From NCBI RefSeq assembly GCF_036014115.1, contig NZ_CP107913.1:9584496-9648495 (forward strand): DNA of 64,000 nt, read 5' to 3'. Shown here one piece after another: positions 1 to 9,408 of this stretch. Source of the stretch: Streptomyces sp. NBC_00448. GTDB lineage: Bacteria > Actinomycetota > Actinomycetes > Streptomycetales > Streptomycetaceae. The stretch's first letter is position 1. Every line of letters starts with the position of its first letter. A model generated the notes under the pieces. The model searched no databases, was not told where the DNA came from, and worked only from the letters and a program-made list of their open reading frames with translations. Made by a program: the position numbers and the translations under genes.

Positions 1-470
1 AAGTTCGACAGCCCGCCGTGCAGGATCTTGCCGGATCGGATCAGGTCGTCGAGCCCGGCCAGGATCTCCTCGACCGGGGTCGTTCCGTCGGGAAAGTGCG
101 GCATGAAGACGTCCACGTAGTCGGTGTCCAGACGGCGCAAACTCGCCTCCAGGGAACGAATCATGATCTTGCGGCTGTTGCCGGTGGTGCCGGGGCGGGG
201 CTGGGCCTGCCTGGTCCCGCCGTACTTGGTGATCACCACGAAGTCGTCGCGTCGGCCACCGAGGAGGCCGCCGAGCACGGTTTCGGCCTGTCCGTCCTGG
301 TAGAGGTTGGACGTGTCGAACGTGGTGCCGCCGGTGCCGACGAAGGCCTCGAAGATCTGCCGCGAGCCCTCGGGACCGGCGCCGGCGTCCGAGGTGGCGA
401 AGTTCTCCGTCCCCAGCACGTACTCCGAGACTCGTAGTCCGGTCAGTCGGCCGAAGGTCTGGTAGCGCAT
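1..470 (-). CDS. Aldo/keto reductase, N-terminal part (runs off the window)
   Basis: NAD(P)H-dependent oxidoreductase of the aldo/keto reductase family, cut off by the left edge of the window, so about 156 N-terminal residues are visible. The family catalytic residues are present: D52 and Y57 in FDTSNLY, K82 in ITKYGG and H125 in FMPHFPD. The ATG at 468-470 follows an AGGAG ribosome binding site at 476-480. The gene points out of the window and lies directly against a transposase remnant on its upstream side, so its original promoter may have been displaced. The substrate cannot be told from the sequence. Confidence 0.85.
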   Translation of the reverse strand, partial: MRYQTFGRLTGLRVSEYVLGTENFATSDAGAGPEGSRQIFEAFVGTGGTTFDTSNLYQDGQAETVLGGLLGGRRDDFVVITKYGGTRQAQPRPGTTGNSRKIMIRSLEASLRRLDTDYVDVFMPHFPDGTTPVEEILAGLDDLIRSGKILHGGLSN

Positions 471-484
471 GGCGGCTCCTGAAA

Positions 485-644
485 ATGTCGACCAAGGTCT
501 GCACGGGCCCGTCCTTGCACAGGATCGCGTCGGTGAGCTCGAAGAGGGAGTCGGCGCGGGCGTACAGACATCGTAGAACTCGACCCGAAAGCGGGACAAG
601 ACACCCAACGCATCACCGGCGGAGCCGGGGACAGACAGACTCAT
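485..644 (-). pseudogene. IS701-type transposase, N-terminal remnant
   Basis: Reading leftwards from the ATG at 644 gives MSLSVPGSAGDALG..FRVEFYD and then, after one missing base near 570, LYARADSLFELTDAILCKDGPVQ. This resembles the first ~50 residues of IS4/IS701-type transposases common in Streptomyces (typically ARADALFELTDA.LC.DGP). The fragment stops where the aldo/keto reductase ribosome binding site begins. It is truncated and frameshifted and is certainly not functional. The family assignment is from memory of the motif. Confidence 0.6.
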
Positions 645-650
645 ACGCAG

Positions 651-704
651 CGGCCGTTCTCTCGTGCTTCGTTACTCGACATCTCGAAGCGTGGAGAACG
701 GCCG
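651..704. repeat. Large inverted repeat (hairpin)
   Basis: An 11-bp perfect stem, cggccgttctc at 651-661 with its complement at 694-704, encloses a second 6-bp stem (gcttcg at 666-671, cgaagc at 685-690). It lies just upstream of the transposase remnant start, so it may be an end structure of that former element or a terminator-like hairpin. Confidence 0.5.
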
Positions 705-1326
705 CCTCGGCTGTCCCGGAAAGAACCGCAGATCAGCAGGTCGGGTGACCTGCGAGGTTAAACATCAAGCTGAGACTGCGGTGCCTGTCGAAGAACTCGC
801 CGGGGAGGCGGGACGGGTGTTGGAGCATCGGGCCGATGGGGGGCCTGCATGCGGCGTTGACGGTAAATGCTGCTCGTCCTGAACGGGTCAGAATTTCGAC
901 GGAGTGCATCTTCTCCGTGTGGATCTGAGGGGCAGGAAATAACCGTAGAAGTTGTCCGTTGAGAGGCGGCCGTCGGCTCTCGATGGATCGACATGTGCCT
1001 TCGCGAAGGGCTTGAATCTCAAGGAACCCTCAACTCCTTACCTTTGTGGCGCAGGTCACACCGTAGGCTGTATCAACCGATTTTGCATGCTTTTTCAGCT
1101 GATCTGATACTGACATAATGGCTCAAATTGGTTCACTGTGATCCGAAGTGACAGGGCCTGCGATCGGTAAAGAAACTCCAAGGATATTCCCTCGGGTGGT
1201 GGGCGGAACCTAGCGTCCCTGTTGGCCGTCGCGACGCTTCGTAATGGCTCCGTCACGATATTTCGCCGGGTGTTTACATCGCGATGGACATGGTTTCCGG
1301 CGTACTCTCACGAGAGGATTTTCCTT
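705..1326. other. Intergenic region without convincing genes
   Basis: About 620 bases with lower GC than their surroundings, especially near 1075-1135 where several A/T runs occur. I see no ORF here with a family match. The AT-richer part probably holds the promoter of the secreted-protein gene that starts at 1327, but I could not assign -35 and -10 boxes. Confidence 0.4.
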
Positions 1327-2100
1327 ATGGAGAGACCAATGCGTCGTGCCCTGGCTGCTACAGCGGCCGTTGGCGGTGCGGCGTTACTCGTTTGCTCCCT
1401 CGGTGCCGGCACTTCTGCAGCGCTCGGCGCGCCGGGCTGCGAGCAGGACACCTGCCCGACGGCTTCTCCGACGCCCACCCCCACCGAGACGACTCCCACT
1501 CCGGCTCCGACCGATGGGAGCAACGACGACGGTGACAGTGGGGTCATCGAGACGGCTCCTCCCGCCACGCCGACCGAAACGCTGACGGATGCTCCTACCG
1601 ACCCCGCCGGTACGGCCGCTGACCCTGCTGCCCCAACGGACGGCGACATCTACAACGGTGTCAGCCCGGATGGGATCTATTGCATCCCCGGCGGGTGGTA
1701 CACACCGACCAAGATGTACGGCAAGTACATGAGGCCCGTCGGCGCCGTTCAGTCCGACGTCAACAACACATCCCGCAGTGCCACCGTCACCTTCAATGCG
1801 CAGGCCTCGGCCACCGTCGGCGTCAGCCTCAGCAGCAAAATCAACGTCTCTGTCGGAGCGCTGCTCGCCAAGATCAAAGCCGAGTACGAGATCACGTTGA
1901 GCGCATCGGTCACCGCGTCTCTCAGCAACTCCATCTCCACCACCATTCCCGCGCACAAGACGGTCAATGCGGAATACGGGGTGTGGCGCAGCAAGTTCAC
2001 CGGGACCACGCACTACCAGTATGCCGACTGCGCGGTCACCAGCCACGTGGTCACCGCCTACGGCCCCTACCGGGTGGGTTGGTACCTGTGGGAGGGGTGA
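1327..2100 (+). CDS. Secreted protein with Thr/Pro-rich linker and a possible beta-pore-type module
   Basis: 257 residues. A signal peptide (MERPMRRALAATAAVGG..LLVCSLGAGTSA) is followed by a Thr/Pro/Asp-rich linker at about residues 40-115, then a C-terminal domain rich in alternating Ser, Thr and Val, such as SATVTFNAQASATVGVS. The start at 1327 is chosen because GAGAGGA at 1312-1318 sits eight bases upstream; an upstream extension would put the signal peptide inside the protein. The alternating polar/hydrophobic pattern and the ISTTIPAHKTVNAEYGVW segment recall ETX/MTX2-type pore-forming modules, but this is only a resemblance. Its stop codon overlaps the lipoprotein gene start, so the two are translationally coupled and may act together outside the cell. 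Confidence 0.75.
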   Translation: MERPMRRALAATAAVGGAALLVCSLGAGTSAALGAPGCEQDTCPTASPTPTPTETTPTPAPTDGSNDDGDSGVIETAPPATPTETLTDAPTDPAGTAADPAAPTDGDIYNGVSPDGIYCIPGGWYTPTKMYGKYMRPVGAVQSDVNNTSRSATVTFNAQASATVGVSLSSKINVSVGALLAKIKAEYEITLSASVTASLSNSISTTIPAHKTVNAEYGVWRSKFTGTTHYQYADCAVTSHVVTAYGPYRVGWYLWEG

Positions 2101-2615
2101 TCCGCTCCTTCGCCGTGGCGGTGTCCGCACTGGCGATCGCGGCAGGCATGGCAGGCTGCACCTCCGCCGGGCACCCGCACGGGACGCCGAAAGAGTCGAC
2201 CGCACGGTCGGTCCGTTCCTCGGGGATGCCATCTGCGACAAATCCGTCGCCGACGCCTTCACCAGCTGGGCAGGCAGAAGGGAATCCCGGGCGGCCGTTG
2301 CCCCTGCCCGAGCATCAGAAGGTCCTCTACCAGACGCAGGGCAGGCGGGCCTCGGCCAACCTCGCAGTGCTGCCACAGATCCCTCGCGGAACGCTGGGCA
2401 TCGTGGTGCTGTGCAACGGCCCTGGACGAATTCTGATCCGCCTCAGCGGCATCGCTTCTTTCGGTGCCGCCTGTGGGTCGGGCCCGGGTGTCTACAACGA
2501 GATCGCGCTCGGTAGCGTGAAGAAGAAGGTCGCCATCTCGGTGACCGGATCGATGAAGAACGAATGGGCTCTGACAATGGGTTGGACATCGGTGATCGAT
2601 AACCCGGCCAGCTGA
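2097..2615 (+). CDS. Putative lipoprotein, coupled to the secreted protein
   Basis: 172 residues starting at GTG 2097, overlapping the previous stop as GTGA, with GGAGGG at 2091-2096 directly upstream. The N-terminus (MIRSFAVAVSALAIAAGMAGC) is a lipoprotein signal ending in the lipobox-like MAGC, so the mature protein probably begins at Cys21, anchored to the outer face of the membrane. After a Ser/Thr/Pro-rich stretch, the remainder (LAVLPQIPRGTLGIVVLCNGPGRILIRLSG) looks like a small beta-rich domain. I do not recognise a family. Two cysteines in the mature part may form a disulfide. Confidence 0.7.
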   Translation: MIRSFAVAVSALAIAAGMAGCTSAGHPHGTPKESTARSVRSSGMPSATNPSPTPSPAGQAEGNPGRPLPLPEHQKVLYQTQGRRASANLAVLPQIPRGTLGIVVLCNGPGRILIRLSGIASFGAACGSGPGVYNEIALGSVKKKVAISVTGSMKNEWALTMGWTSVIDNPAS

Positions 2616-2625
2616 CAGAGAGAAG

Positions 2626-2669
2626 CCCGCGTGGGGGGATGCCTGCACGCAGGCCCCAAAACACGCGGG
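2626..2669 (+). terminator. Hairpin terminator after the lipoprotein gene
   Basis: cccgcgtg at 2626-2633 pairs with cacgcggg at 2662-2669, and a smaller gcctg/caggc stem (2641-2645, 2650-2654) lies inside. There is no U-run, as is usual in Streptomyces. Confidence 0.5.
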
Positions 2670-2828
2670 TGAGCAGGGCGCCAGCGGTTCGCCTCGGTGG
2701 GCTCCCTGAGCGCGAGATGGCGGACGCGGGCAGCAGGGGCCGATGCAGTTGCAGGTCTCTGCGGCGAGCCGCTACTGCCCACAGCCCGAAATGGGCGCGG
2801 CGGGGCGGTGGCACTGGGAGGGCGACAC

Positions 2829-3112
2829 GCTCTGAGAGGGCGTTTGATCTAGGTGGATTGTTCTTTATCTCCTAGTACGTTCCTCGCCAGGTGGGTGTCG
2901 TCTCGTCCGTTTATGCGCTTGGTGAGGTTGTCGATCGAGGCGACGTGGATCATGGCTTCGGAGCTGGCGGGCAGCGTCTCGTAGTCGCGGGCGAGGCGCC
3001 GGTGCATCATGATCCATCCAATACTTCGCTCGACAACCCAGCGTCTTTTGACCACATGAAAGCCGCGGACTCCGGGGTTCCTGTTGACGACTTTGAACCG
3101 CCCCGGGTTCGG
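2829..3112 (-). pseudogene. IS5-family transposase, C-terminal remnant
   Basis: The reading frame ending at 2849 gives RFKVVNRNPGVRGF..VKRRWVVERSIGWIM and RRLARDYETLP.SSEAMIHVA, the hallmark C-terminus of IS5-family DDE transposases from actinomycetes. GAGAGGGCGTTTGATC at 2835-2850 resembles the terminal inverted repeat of these elements. Everything upstream of about 3112 has been lost where another IS fragment begins, so it is dead. Confidence 0.8.
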
Positions 3113-3120
3113 TAGAGACC

Positions 3121-3433
3121 TCAGATTGTGGTTTTGACCTGGGGTTTTGTGAGTTCTGTGTAGTAGTTGGTCTCGTACTCGACGGGTGGGACGTGGCCTA
3201 TCTCACCGTGTAGTCGTCGGTGGCAGTACCAGTCGATCCATTCGGCGGTGGCCAGCTCAACCTGGGAGAGGGTCTTCCAGGGCCGCCTCGGCTTGATCAA
3301 CTCGGTCTTGAACAGGCCGATCGTGCTCTCCATCAGGGCGTTGTCGTACGCATCTCCGACAGATCCGATCGAGGCCGCGATTCCGGCCGCGCCCAGGTGT
3401 TCGGCCAGCTTGAAACTGGTGTACTGCCTGGAC
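3121..3433 (-). pseudogene. IS3-family orfB, C-terminal remnant
   Basis: Encodes SRQYTSFKLAEHLGAAGI, SVGDAYDNALMESTIG and WIDWYCHRRLHGEIGHVPP, the C-terminal third of an IS3-family transposase including the catalytic Glu in the NALMES segment. It is fused at about 3433 to the end of an IS30-type transposase, which is a junction between two elements and not a natural protein. It stops at TGA 3121-3123. Confidence 0.8.
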
Positions 3434-4160
3434 TCAACCGGTCGTTGCAACACCGGTCTGTTGGAGCAACCGTACCTGCTCGTTGAACGCCTCGGCTGGT
3501 GTCCTCCAACCAAGTGTCTTGCGGGGTCTGGTGTTCAGCGCGTGAGCAACGGCTTCGATTTCTTCGGCGGACCAGCGCGAGAGGTCGGTGCCCTTCGGAA
3601 AGTACTGGCGCAGGAGCCCGTTGGTATTCTCGTTCGTGCCTCGCTGCCATGGGCTGCGCGGATCGGCGAAGAACACGGGGATACCGGTCTCGACCCTGAA
3701 CTGCGTGTGTGCCGACATTTCCTTGCCGCGGTCCCATGTCAGCGACCGCGTCAGCTGCTCGGGAAGCGTCGACATCGTGTTGGCGAGTGCCTTCTTCATG
3801 GAGATCGCTCCGTAGCCGGCAAGTGCGGGGCCATTCTTCGTTCGAGGGATCGTGCCGTATCCCTCTTCGCGGGGCAGATGAACCAGCATGGTGAACCGGG
3901 TCGACCGCTCGACGACGGTGCCGATCGCGGAACGCCCCAGCCCGATGATCAAATCCCCTTCCCAGTGGCCGGGGACAGCGCGGTCCTCGGCCTCGGCGGG
4001 CCTCTGGCTGATCAACGCCTCTGGCGTGACGTGCGCCCAGGTCTTCCGCCGTGAACGTGCCCGCGGCGCACGCAGAGCGCGACCGGTCCGAAGACACAAG
4101 ATGAGCTCGCGTTTCAGCGCTCCGCGGCCCTGAATGTAGAGGGCCTGGTAGATCCCTCTC
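3434..4160 (-). pseudogene. IS30-family transposase, C-terminal remnant
   Basis: The frame contains RGIYQALYIQGRGALKREL, GHWEGDLIIGLGRSAIGTVVER, TWDRGKEMSAH and SPWQRGTNENTNGLLRQYFP, which are the core and C-terminal motifs of IS30-family DDE transposases. The N-terminal DNA-binding part is missing: homology begins where the neighbouring IS3-family element starts at about 4161. The C-terminus (QTGVATTG) ends at 3434. Confidence 0.8.
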
Positions 4161-4209
4161 TGGCAACGTAGGTCGAGTCAGGCATACTGGATGATTCATT
4201 GAGCCGAGG

Positions 4210-4641
4210 GTGGAGAAGGAGAAGTGCTTGGTGGCCAGTACCAACGACCACGGGACCTCGGATCCGCAGGTGACACCCCGCTCGGCGGGTCATCGCCGGT
4301 ACTCGGCGGCGTACAAGGCAAAGATCTTGGCCGAGTATGAGGGGCTCGACAAGCAGGCCAAGGGTGCCTTGCTGCGGCGCGAGGGCCTGTACTCGTCACT
4401 GATCACAACCTGGCGCCAGCAGCGGGACAAGGGTGCAAAGGAGGCGTTGGCCGCGCCGGCGGGTCGGCCGAAGGCCGATCCGCGGGACAAGGAGATCGCC
4501 CGGCTCGAGACCGAAAATGCCAAGCTGCAAGCCGAGTTGGGCAAGGCCCGCACCGTCATCGAGGTGCAGTCAAAACTCTCCGCGCTGCTCGACCAGTTCG
4601 CCACGGACAGCGCCACGACGAACAACGGCGAGAACACGTGA
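4210..4641 (+). CDS. IS3-family transposase OrfA (helix-turn-helix)
   Basis: 143 residues. The N-terminal part (RRYSAAYKAKILAEYEGL..KGALLRREGLYSSLI..W) is the helix-turn-helix that binds the element ends, followed by a coiled coil (IARLETENAKLQAELGKA) for multimerisation with OrfB. A start closer to the homology, such as the codon for VASTN at about 4231, is possible. The stop overlaps the GTG of orfB, so OrfB is made by translational coupling. Confidence 0.85.
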   Translation: MEKEKCLVASTNDHGTSDPQVTPRSAGHRRYSAAYKAKILAEYEGLDKQAKGALLRREGLYSSLITTWRQQRDKGAKEALAAPAGRPKADPRDKEIARLETENAKLQAELGKARTVIEVQSKLSALLDQFATDSATTNNGENT

Positions 4642-5735
4642 CCCCGGTGGAAGCGGCGGCCGCTGAGGTGGCCGGCGACCTGGGCGGGTCGGCCTTCGAG
4701 GCGGCCCGCGCGGCTGCCCTGGACAAGCTGTCCCACCTGGTCGGCCGGGTGAAGGCGTGCGCCGCGCTCGGCATGAGCCGGGCGACCTGGTATCGCCACC
4801 ACCGCACGTCCCCGCCGCCGGTGAAGCCGACCCGGGAGCGTAAGCGCGATCCGCGGGCCCTGAGCGAGGCCGAGGAAGCGGAGGTGTTGGCGGTGTTGCG
4901 GTCGGGGGAGTTCGTCGACATGGCACCGGCCGAGATCTACGCGGTGTTGCTGGACCGGGGCACCTACCTGTGTGCGGAGGCGACGATGTACCGGATCCTG
5001 CGCCGGCACGGCGAGGTCCGTGAGCGTCGGCGCCAGGCCGTCCATCCGCCGCGCAAGAAGCCCGAGTTGATCGCGACCGCGCCGAACCGGGTGTGGTCGT
5101 GGGACATCACCAAGCTGAAGGGCCCGTATCCGGGCAGCTATTTCTGCCTCTACACGATCATTGATATCTACAGCCGCTACACCGTCGGCTGGATGATCGC
5201 CGCATCCGAGAACAAGGAGCTCGCCGAGCAGTTTCTGTCCTCCACTATCTCCAAGTACCCCGTTGAACGGGGGAAGTTGACGATCCACTCCGACCGGGGA
5301 TCGCCGATGATCGCCCACAACGTCGCGCAGATGCTCAGCAATATGGGTGTCACCAAGTCTCACTCGAGACCGAGGACGTCGAATGACAACCCGTACTCGG
5401 AAAGTCAGTACAAAACCCTAAAATATCGGCACGATTTCCCTGACCGGTTCGGCTGCATCGAGGACGCCCGCACCTGGTGTACCGGCTTCTTCGACTGGTA
5501 CAACCTCACCCACCGACACTCGGGGATAGCGATGCACGCTCCCTACGACGTGCACTTCGGTCTCGCCGACCAGCTCCGCGAGATGCGCGCCGACGTCCTC
5601 GCGAGCGCCTATCAACAACACCCCGAGCGGTTCGTCCGCAGACCACCCGAGCCCCCAAAACTTCCCGAGGCTGCCTGGATCAACAAACCGGCCGACCTCC
5701 GACACCACGATCAAACGATCCCGGCCCAGCAATAG
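4638..5735 (+). CDS. IS3-family transposase OrfB (DDE integrase)
   Basis: 365 residues with an rve-type integrase core. The catalytic triad is visible: D in VWSWDITK, D in IHSDRGSPM and E in NPYSESQYKTLKY. An HTH_21-like region precedes it (AEIYAVLLDRGTYLCAEATMYRIL). The length is normal and nothing is broken, so this element is potentially active. It starts at GTG 4638, overlapping orfA by four bases. Confidence 0.9.
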   Translation: MTPVEAAAAEVAGDLGGSAFEAARAAALDKLSHLVGRVKACAALGMSRATWYRHHRTSPPPVKPTRERKRDPRALSEAEEAEVLAVLRSGEFVDMAPAEIYAVLLDRGTYLCAEATMYRILRRHGEVRERRRQAVHPPRKKPELIATAPNRVWSWDITKLKGPYPGSYFCLYTIIDIYSRYTVGWMIAASENKELAEQFLSSTISKYPVERGKLTIHSDRGSPMIAHNVAQMLSNMGVTKSHSRPRTSNDNPYSESQYKTLKYRHDFPDRFGCIEDARTWCTGFFDWYNLTHRHSGIAMHAPYDVHFGLADQLREMRADVLASAYQQHPERFVRRPPEPPKLPEAAWINKPADLRHHDQTIPAQQ

Positions 5736-5840
5736 ATCGAACTACCTGCCTTGATCACGTTGACAGGTTCCGCCAGGCTTGCTCATCGATTCGGCTACCC
5801 GGCGGGTGCAGGCGCGATCTGAAACAATTCCCGGTGACTG

Positions 5841-5853
5841 AGGAGGGGACATC
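5841..5853 (+). promoter_or_regulatory. Ribosome binding site with a non-standard start (ATC) for the STAND gene
   Basis: AGGAGGGG at 5841-5848 is followed by AC and then ATC ACG GGA. The in-frame protein beginning at ATC 5851 (TGARPSNAGDDYHFWWASRRAL) carries conserved N-terminal sequence that a start at GTG 5950 would discard. An in-frame TGA lies at 5839. Either ATC is used, or an ATG has mutated by one base. Confidence 0.45.
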
Positions 5854-8383
5854 ACGGGAGCACGACCGTCCAACGCCGGTGACGACTACCACTTCTGGTG
5901 GGCCTCTAGGCGGGCCCTGGCCCTGATCGACCCGGCGAGCACGCTACGCGTGCTTACGGTCGAGGGCTTGGTGCACGTCGATGATCCCGATGACACCTAT
6001 GAGGCAGCCGATGTCGCCGAGTACTTCGGCGGCGAGGACGCCACGACGGCCACCGCGCTCGTCATCTCCCAGCTCAAGCACAGCACCACCCGCCCCGACA
6101 AAGCGTGGACGGCGTCGCGGCTGTGCCAAATCAAGCAACGCACCAGCTCGGTGACCGGCAAACCGACCGGCACCGCCCGCGCGATCATTCGCGACCTCGC
6201 CGACGTCTGGACCAAGTTCGCCAAGGCCCACGGCCGAGACTACGCACTGCGTGTTCTGACCATCCAGCTGGTCAGTAACCAACCGGCCGACGCCCGGCTG
6301 GCGCGGGCGGTCGAAGCAGCCAAGAAGGCCATCGCCGCCACCCGGGGGACTCTCCGGGCGGCTGCTCTGCTCAGCGCGCTCACCGACCAGGATCGCACGG
6401 TCATCAACACGCTCTACCAGAGCCTGAAGGGCGACCTGGGCAGCGGCGGCTTCTGCGACTTCCTGACGGTGCTGGACCTCTCGGACTGCGGACAGCAGGG
6501 CCGCGTGAGCCTTGAGCTCGCCGTCCGCGTCGCGATGTCCGTCCACTCCCCGGACCAGCCCGACACCTCCGCGCTGAAGCTGTTCGACCTCATCCGGCGG
6601 CACGCCCTTCCCGACCTCGCCCACCGGCCCGGCATCCGCCGCGCGGACGTCCTGGCCGCCCTCGGCGTCCCCGGAGCCCAGACCCTCTACCCGGCCCCGC
6701 CGATGCTGGCCGAGGTCGACGACCCGCTGCCCGCGCCCAGCGCCCCCGAGATCGCAGCCGCGGCCCTCGCCGCACCCGGCGCGCGGGTCCTCGTCCACGG
6801 CGGCGCCGGAGCCGGCAAGTCCACCACCATGACTCAGCTCCAGGACAGCCTGCCGCCCGGCTCGTTCGTCGTGATGTACGACTGCTTCGGCGCCGGCGGC
6901 TACCTCCAGTCCGGACAGGGCCGCCACAGCCCGCGCAGGTTCATCACCCAGGTCACTAACGACCTGGCGAAAACCTGCGGAACCCCGCTGCTCCTGGAAG
7001 CACCCCGCGACGAGGAAGACCTGTGGGAGCAGTTCACCCGCACGCTCCAGCAGGCCGTCGACACGCTCCCCGAGACCGGTCGTCTCGTCCTGGTCGTCGA
7101 TGCCGCGGACAACGCCGCCACCGCCGCCGAACGTAAGCGGGAGCGAGGCTTCCTTCCGGGGCTGCGCGACCTGGGCCTGCCCGACCGGACGAGCCTGATC
7201 CTCACCGCCCGCTCGCACCGCATCTCCCAACTCACCGAAGGCACCACCGCGACCGTCACGCTGCGCCCCTTCGACCCCGCCCTGTCCGGCGCGCACCTGC
7301 GCCGCTACGCGCCCGGCGCCACCGACGCCGAAGCGGCGCTCTTCCACGAGGCGACCGCAGGAAATCCCCGGACCCAGTTCTACGCGCTCAGCGTTGCTAC
7401 GGCCCAAGGCGACGGGATCCCCGGCATCCTCGCCCAGTGCCGCACCACTCCGGATCACCTCTTCGAAGACCTGGTCAATTCGGCACTCCAGACCACGGGC
7501 ACCGACGCGGGCGGCCTCCGATGGCTCGCGCTCCTGGCTGCCCTGTCCCGCCCCGTGCGGATCGAACCGCTCGCGCAGGCCCTCAACGTCACCACCGCCC
7601 AGATCACCGCCTTCGCCCACGGCCTGCAGCCCGGTGTCACCCTCGAAGGCGAAACCATTGCCTTCCGGGACGAGGACTTCGAGGCGTACGTCATGGGCGT
7701 GCTCACCGACGACGACCTCCGCGAGGCCCACCACCGCCTCGCCGACCTGTTCCTGGCAACACGCGCCACAGATCCCGACGCTGCCACGCACGTGGCAGAC
7801 CACCTCTACGACGCCGGCCGCGGGGACGAAACCATCGACCTCGTCCTCGACGAGCCCGCGCCCGCCGGCATCCCGGACGGTTTCGACCGCCTCGATGTCC
7901 GCGACCGCCGTCTCGACCTCGCCCTGCGGGCAGCAGCCGACAACAGCACCGGCGTACAGGCCGCACGCCTGGTCATCCGAGCCTGCACGGCCACGTTCTC
8001 CACCACCGCGCTGACAGAACTGCTGCGCACCCGACCAGGCCTCGCCGCCCGCTACAGTAACCGCCCGACCCTCGCACGCCGCCTGGTACGCGACACCTCG
8101 CAGCCGTGGCTCGGCCCGGCCCACATGCGCGCCGCAGTCGTCCTCGCCCACGACAACGCCACGCACGCGCAGGCCCGCGAACACCTGCGCAACGCCGAAG
8201 CATGGCTGCAGCGCCGAACAGACCTGCCCTCCCACGAAACCTGGGGCTGGTCCCTGGAACCCGAAGACCTCGCCGCCGGAGCGTACGCCCACCACCTGCT
8301 GTCAGGCCCCGGGGCTGCGGCCCACTGGCTCAGGCGTTGGACCAGCCCCGGAAGATTTCAAGTCCAGTGAGACAGTTGTGATG

Positions 8384-9388
8384 CTATGAGCTTTGTGGTG
8401 TTGGTTCTCGGCGCTTGGCGGGATCGTTGATCCAGGCAGTCCGGGGTATCTCGGGTGGCCGGGGGCGGCGCCCGAAGCGTTCGGGGTGGTGTGCGTATGC
8501 CTGAGCGAGGGTGGCGGCCCGTTGGTCGCGGACCTCGTCGGCGGTGCCGAAATGGATGCTGGCGGGGGTGTGCCAGGCGATGCCGGAGTGACGGTGCTCG
8601 TGGTTGTAGTAGGCGATGAACGCCTCGAACCACTCACGGGCATGGGCCAGGGAGTCGAACCTTTCCGGGAAGTCCGCCATGTACTTCGTGGTCTTGAACT
8701 GGGCCTCGCTGTAAGGGTTGTCGTTGGAGACCTTGGGTCGTGAGTGCGACCGGGTGACGCCCAGATCGATCAGCAACTGGGACACCTTCTTGGAGGTCAT
8801 GGACGTGCCGCGGTCGGCGTGCACGGTGTTGGGCACGATGCCGTTGAGGGCGATGGTCTCGCGGATCAGTTCCTCCGCCCGCTGGGCGGACTCGGCGCGT
8901 TCGACGGTGTGGCCGGCGATGTACCGGCTGAAGATGTCGATGATGACGTAGGCGTGGTACCAGACGCCCTTCGTCGGTCCGGCGACCTTGGTGATGTCCC
9001 AGGAGAAGACCTGTGACGGGCCGGTGGCGACCAGTTCCGGCACCACCCGGGGAGGGTGGGTCGCCTGGCGGCGGCGTTCACCGCTTTGGCTGTGTTCCCG
9101 CAGGATCCGGTACATCGTGGAGACCGAGCAGTGGTAGCGGCCGGCATCCAGCTCGCGGGCCCAGATCTGCGCGGGCGGCAGTTCCGCGTACTCGGCGCTG
9201 TTCATCAACTCCATTACGGCCAGGCGCTCTTCGGCGCTCAGGGCGGACGGCTGGGCGCCGGCCGTGCGGGGTCGGGGTGCGGCCGGTGGCCGCAGCCGGC
9301 GGTAGTGGGTGGCGCGGGAGCGGCCGGTCAGTCGGCAAGCGGCCACGACACCTAGCTCGGTCTCGACGCCGTGGAAGGCGTCGTTCAT
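8384..9388 (-). CDS. OrfB of the 1,521-bp element, copy 1 (DDE transposase)
   Basis: 334 residues from the ATG at 9388 (MNDAFHGVETELGVVAACRL). The DDE residues are D in VFSWDITK, D in VHADRGTSM and E in NPYSEAQFKTTKY. The same frame stays open far upstream through orfA, so a fused OrfAB product made by frameshifting is also possible. The protein is complete and looks active. Confidence 0.9.
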   Translation of the reverse strand: MNDAFHGVETELGVVAACRLTGRSRATHYRRLRPPAAPRPRTAGAQPSALSAEERLAVMELMNSAEYAELPPAQIWARELDAGRYHCSVSTMYRILREHSQSGERRRQATHPPRVVPELVATGPSQVFSWDITKVAGPTKGVWYHAYVIIDIFSRYIAGHTVERAESAQRAEELIRETIALNGIVPNTVHADRGTSMTSKKVSQLLIDLGVTRSHSRPKVSNDNPYSEAQFKTTKYMADFPERFDSLAHAREWFEAFIAYYNHEHRHSGIAWHTPASIHFGTADEVRDQRAATLAQAYAHHPERFGRRPRPPEIPRTAWINDPAKRREPTPQSS

Positions 9389-9408
9389 GACCGGGGCGGC
9401 GGCAGACT

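Larger units (their letters stand above)
4161..5775 (+). mobile_element. Complete IS3-family insertion sequence (about 1.6 kb)
   Basis: It contains intact orfA and orfB. Imperfect inverted ends are proposed: tggcaacgtaggtc at 4161 resembles the reverse complement of the segment ending at 5775 (tggcggaacctgtc). I do not see a clear target duplication. The element belongs to the same IS3 subgroup as the four 1,521-bp copies in this window (both have the WSWDITK motif) but is clearly a different sequence. Confidence 0.65.

Noticed and set aside
5944..8295. 783-codon open frame on the minus strand antisense to the STAND gene
   Set aside because: It mirrors the high third-position GC of the real gene, has no recognisable motifs and has a Gly/Val/Ala-rich shadow composition.
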